A stretch of 42,500 bases of DNA from Prorocentrum cordatum (Eukaryota > Sar > Dinophyceae > Prorocentrales > Prorocentraceae), in assembly GCA_963575745.1 (NCBI GenBank), contig CAUYUJ010014256.1, positions 335,001-377,500 of the forward strand, written 5' to 3'. A model generated the notes under the pieces. That model did not search any database, was not told where the DNA came from, and saw only the letters and a list, made by a program, of their open reading frames with translations. The position numbers were made by a program, and so were the translations under genes. This document shows positions 41,271-42,500 of the stretch, piece by piece; positions within the stretch are counted from its first letter, which is position 1, and the number at the start of each line of letters is the position of its first letter.

Positions 41271-41493
41271 AAGACGGCCCAAACAGGCCCCCAAGACGGC
41301 TTCCGACGGCGCCAGACAAGCCAGGAACGCCCTAAGGCGGCCAAAGAGGCCCTCAAGAAGCCCCCTAAGGCCACCAAAACCTTCCAAGAGGCCCCCAGGA
41401 AGCTCCCAGGAGGCCCCAAGAGAGCCCCAAGAGGCGCCCAAGAAGCCTCCTCTTCCTCCTCCTCCTCCTCCTCCTCCTCCTCCTCTTCCTCCT
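41271..41493 (-). repeat. TCTTGGGG-type array 4 and (CCT)n, inverted orientation
   Basis: Plus-strand GGCCCCCAAGA units (41271-41445) run into a (CCT)n tract (41447-41493). Reversed, this is (GGA)n followed by TCTTGGGG units, the same order as at 6.5-7.4 kb. Confidence 0.8.
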
Positions 41494-41820
41494 TTTCTCC
41501 CCCTCGCCCCCACGCGCCCCCCAGGGATGGCCCGAAGAGGCCTTCCAAGGCCATCCCCGTGCTCCCAGAGATCTCTCGGTTCATCCTGGTTGTTCGCTTT
41601 GTTTCCCTAGATGTGTCCCTTCGTCCATTTTCCCGTCAGTTCTCGTGGGCAGGGCTTCTGAATGGGCTGGTGGGGATGCGCGACGCGTGGAGTTAACATG
41701 ATCATAACGGCGATGACAGAACAGACAGCTCGGACTTATCGCTAAATTTTCGGCTTGACCTTCCTGCCATTCCGCCTGTACACCAAACTTCAAGGACCAA
41801 GGTGCATGGCGCGAAGCGCC
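41494..41820. other. Low-copy stretch
   Basis: No gene or repeat is recognised. Confidence 0.4.
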
Positions 41821-42010
41821 ACTGCAGTATTAATATGTATATATATATATATATGAAGTTATACGTGGACATACGACATGCATATGCGCGTATACTTATA
41901 CATGTGTGTATGCATATGCATGTATGTTTGTCTCTATGTATATATGTATATGAATATTTAGTCAACTACATATGAATTTATACATTAACATATATATATA
42001 TGTATATGAA
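41821..42010. repeat. TA/TG/CATG-rich microsatellite
   Basis: TATATATATATATA runs and GCATATGCATGTATG-type units make up about 190 bp. Confidence 0.9.
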
Positions 42011-42500
42011 TACATTTGTTTGTGTTGCGTTACCGAAAAAGTTGGTCGCGCATGATTTGGGCCACCCCCACTCGTCGTGAAAAGATCGCGACGGCCGGTT
42101 TCTGGCCGTTTTCGGCTTCCGGGGCCCTCGCCGGGCTTCGGGACCGTGAAAGAACGACCCGGGATGAGAAACCGGCCCTGGGGAAAGGGTTCAGACTTTT
42201 GGGTCGACGTTTTAAGAAAACAACACGGCGTCGAAGTTTTGGGAAGCGCTGTTTGGGGAACAGCTTGCAGCAATTGCGCGGATGTTGGGCGGTTTCTCTT
42301 CAGACCGCGGCGGGATCATGTGACGAGAGGGCGTCTTGCAGCATCGCTGATGTATCCCCCCAGGTTTACTCTGGTCCTCCTCCTCCACCTCCTCCTCCTC
42401 GTCTGGGTCATGTCCCGCCCCCCGATAACCTCCGAAGACTTCCGAAAGCCTCCGAATACCTCCTAAGACTTGCAGCGACCACCCAATGCCCGCCGATAGC
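42011..42500. other. Low-copy right end of window
   Basis: A 129-codon plus-strand frame (42077-42466) has a hydrophobic run (LVLLLHLLLLVWVM) derived from CTCCTCCTC repeats and resembles no family I know. CTCCGAA units recur at 42428-42470. Confidence 0.4.

Noticed and set aside
40046-41335. Several long frames of Ser/Arg/Pro-rich repeats
   Set aside because: They are frames of a 101-bp satellite, whose length rotates the frame each unit; neighbouring frames are equally open.
1-42500. rRNA, tRNA or snRNA genes
   Set aside because: No tRNA B-box with foldable arms, rRNA core sequence or complete spliced-leader RNA gene was found by eye on either strand.

Overview
The window looks like nuclear DNA of a core dinoflagellate. 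It is GC-rich and gene-poor. It is dominated by satellites, (GGA)n/(CCT)n tracts, a ~3.8 kb CA/CG-type microsatellite and retroelement debris. The clearest host gene is an intronless DHHC palmitoyltransferase with a decayed copy of the dinoflagellate spliced leader (DinoSL) about 210 bp upstream. Terminal exons end in stops next to splice-like sites, which fits intron-rich eukaryotic genes. I see no bacterial signals, rRNA, tRNA or CRISPR. The species cannot be decided from sequence alone.

Layout, left to right. 1-4709: tandem array of ~1.9 kb units, each with a broken Tc1/mariner-like transposase remnant on the minus strand; two units carry a 267-bp foldback element. 4720-6298 (-): retroelement-type ORF1 (RanBP2-like zinc finger plus coiled coil), frameshifted near its end and followed by three 30-nt hairpin repeats. 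6.5-10.1 kb: a (GGA)n tract, degenerate TCTTGGGGCC arrays, an orphan last exon of a SNF2-type helicase (7868-7999) and a 1.08 kb duplication. 10.2-12.7 kb: 266-bp and 147-bp tandem repeats. 13.4-17.2 kb: giant CA/CG microsatellite. 17.2-20.9 kb: low-copy GC-rich DNA, then a 147-bp satellite surrounding a second orphan last exon, helicase-like (19991-20246). 20.9-21.6 kb: AT-rich trinucleotide island. 22356-22901: possible secreted or anchored acidic protein.

23410-27907 (-): the best mobile element, a LINE with an endonuclease-RT-zinc-finger ORF2 and an overlapping ORF3 of unknown function in the +1 frame. 28-32 kb: more TCTTGGGG-type array and a 1.5 kb block of small palindromic CCTTAC/AAGGA repeats. 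32803-34126 (+): spliced-leader relic plus DHHC gene. 34.7-42.5 kb: an 82-bp satellite at two loci, hexamer and GGA/CCT tracts, second copies of elements seen earlier in the window, a 101-bp satellite and AT-rich microsatellites.

The genes do not form a pathway. The window reads as one retroposed housekeeping gene, two gene ends and mobile elements embedded in repeats. The most interesting items are the DinoSL-marked retrogene, the three-part LINE coding layout with its unknown ORF3, the paired foldback elements of equal length, and a composite repeat family built from boxes flanking TCTTGGGG arrays. All homology statements come from reading motifs by eye; no search was run.
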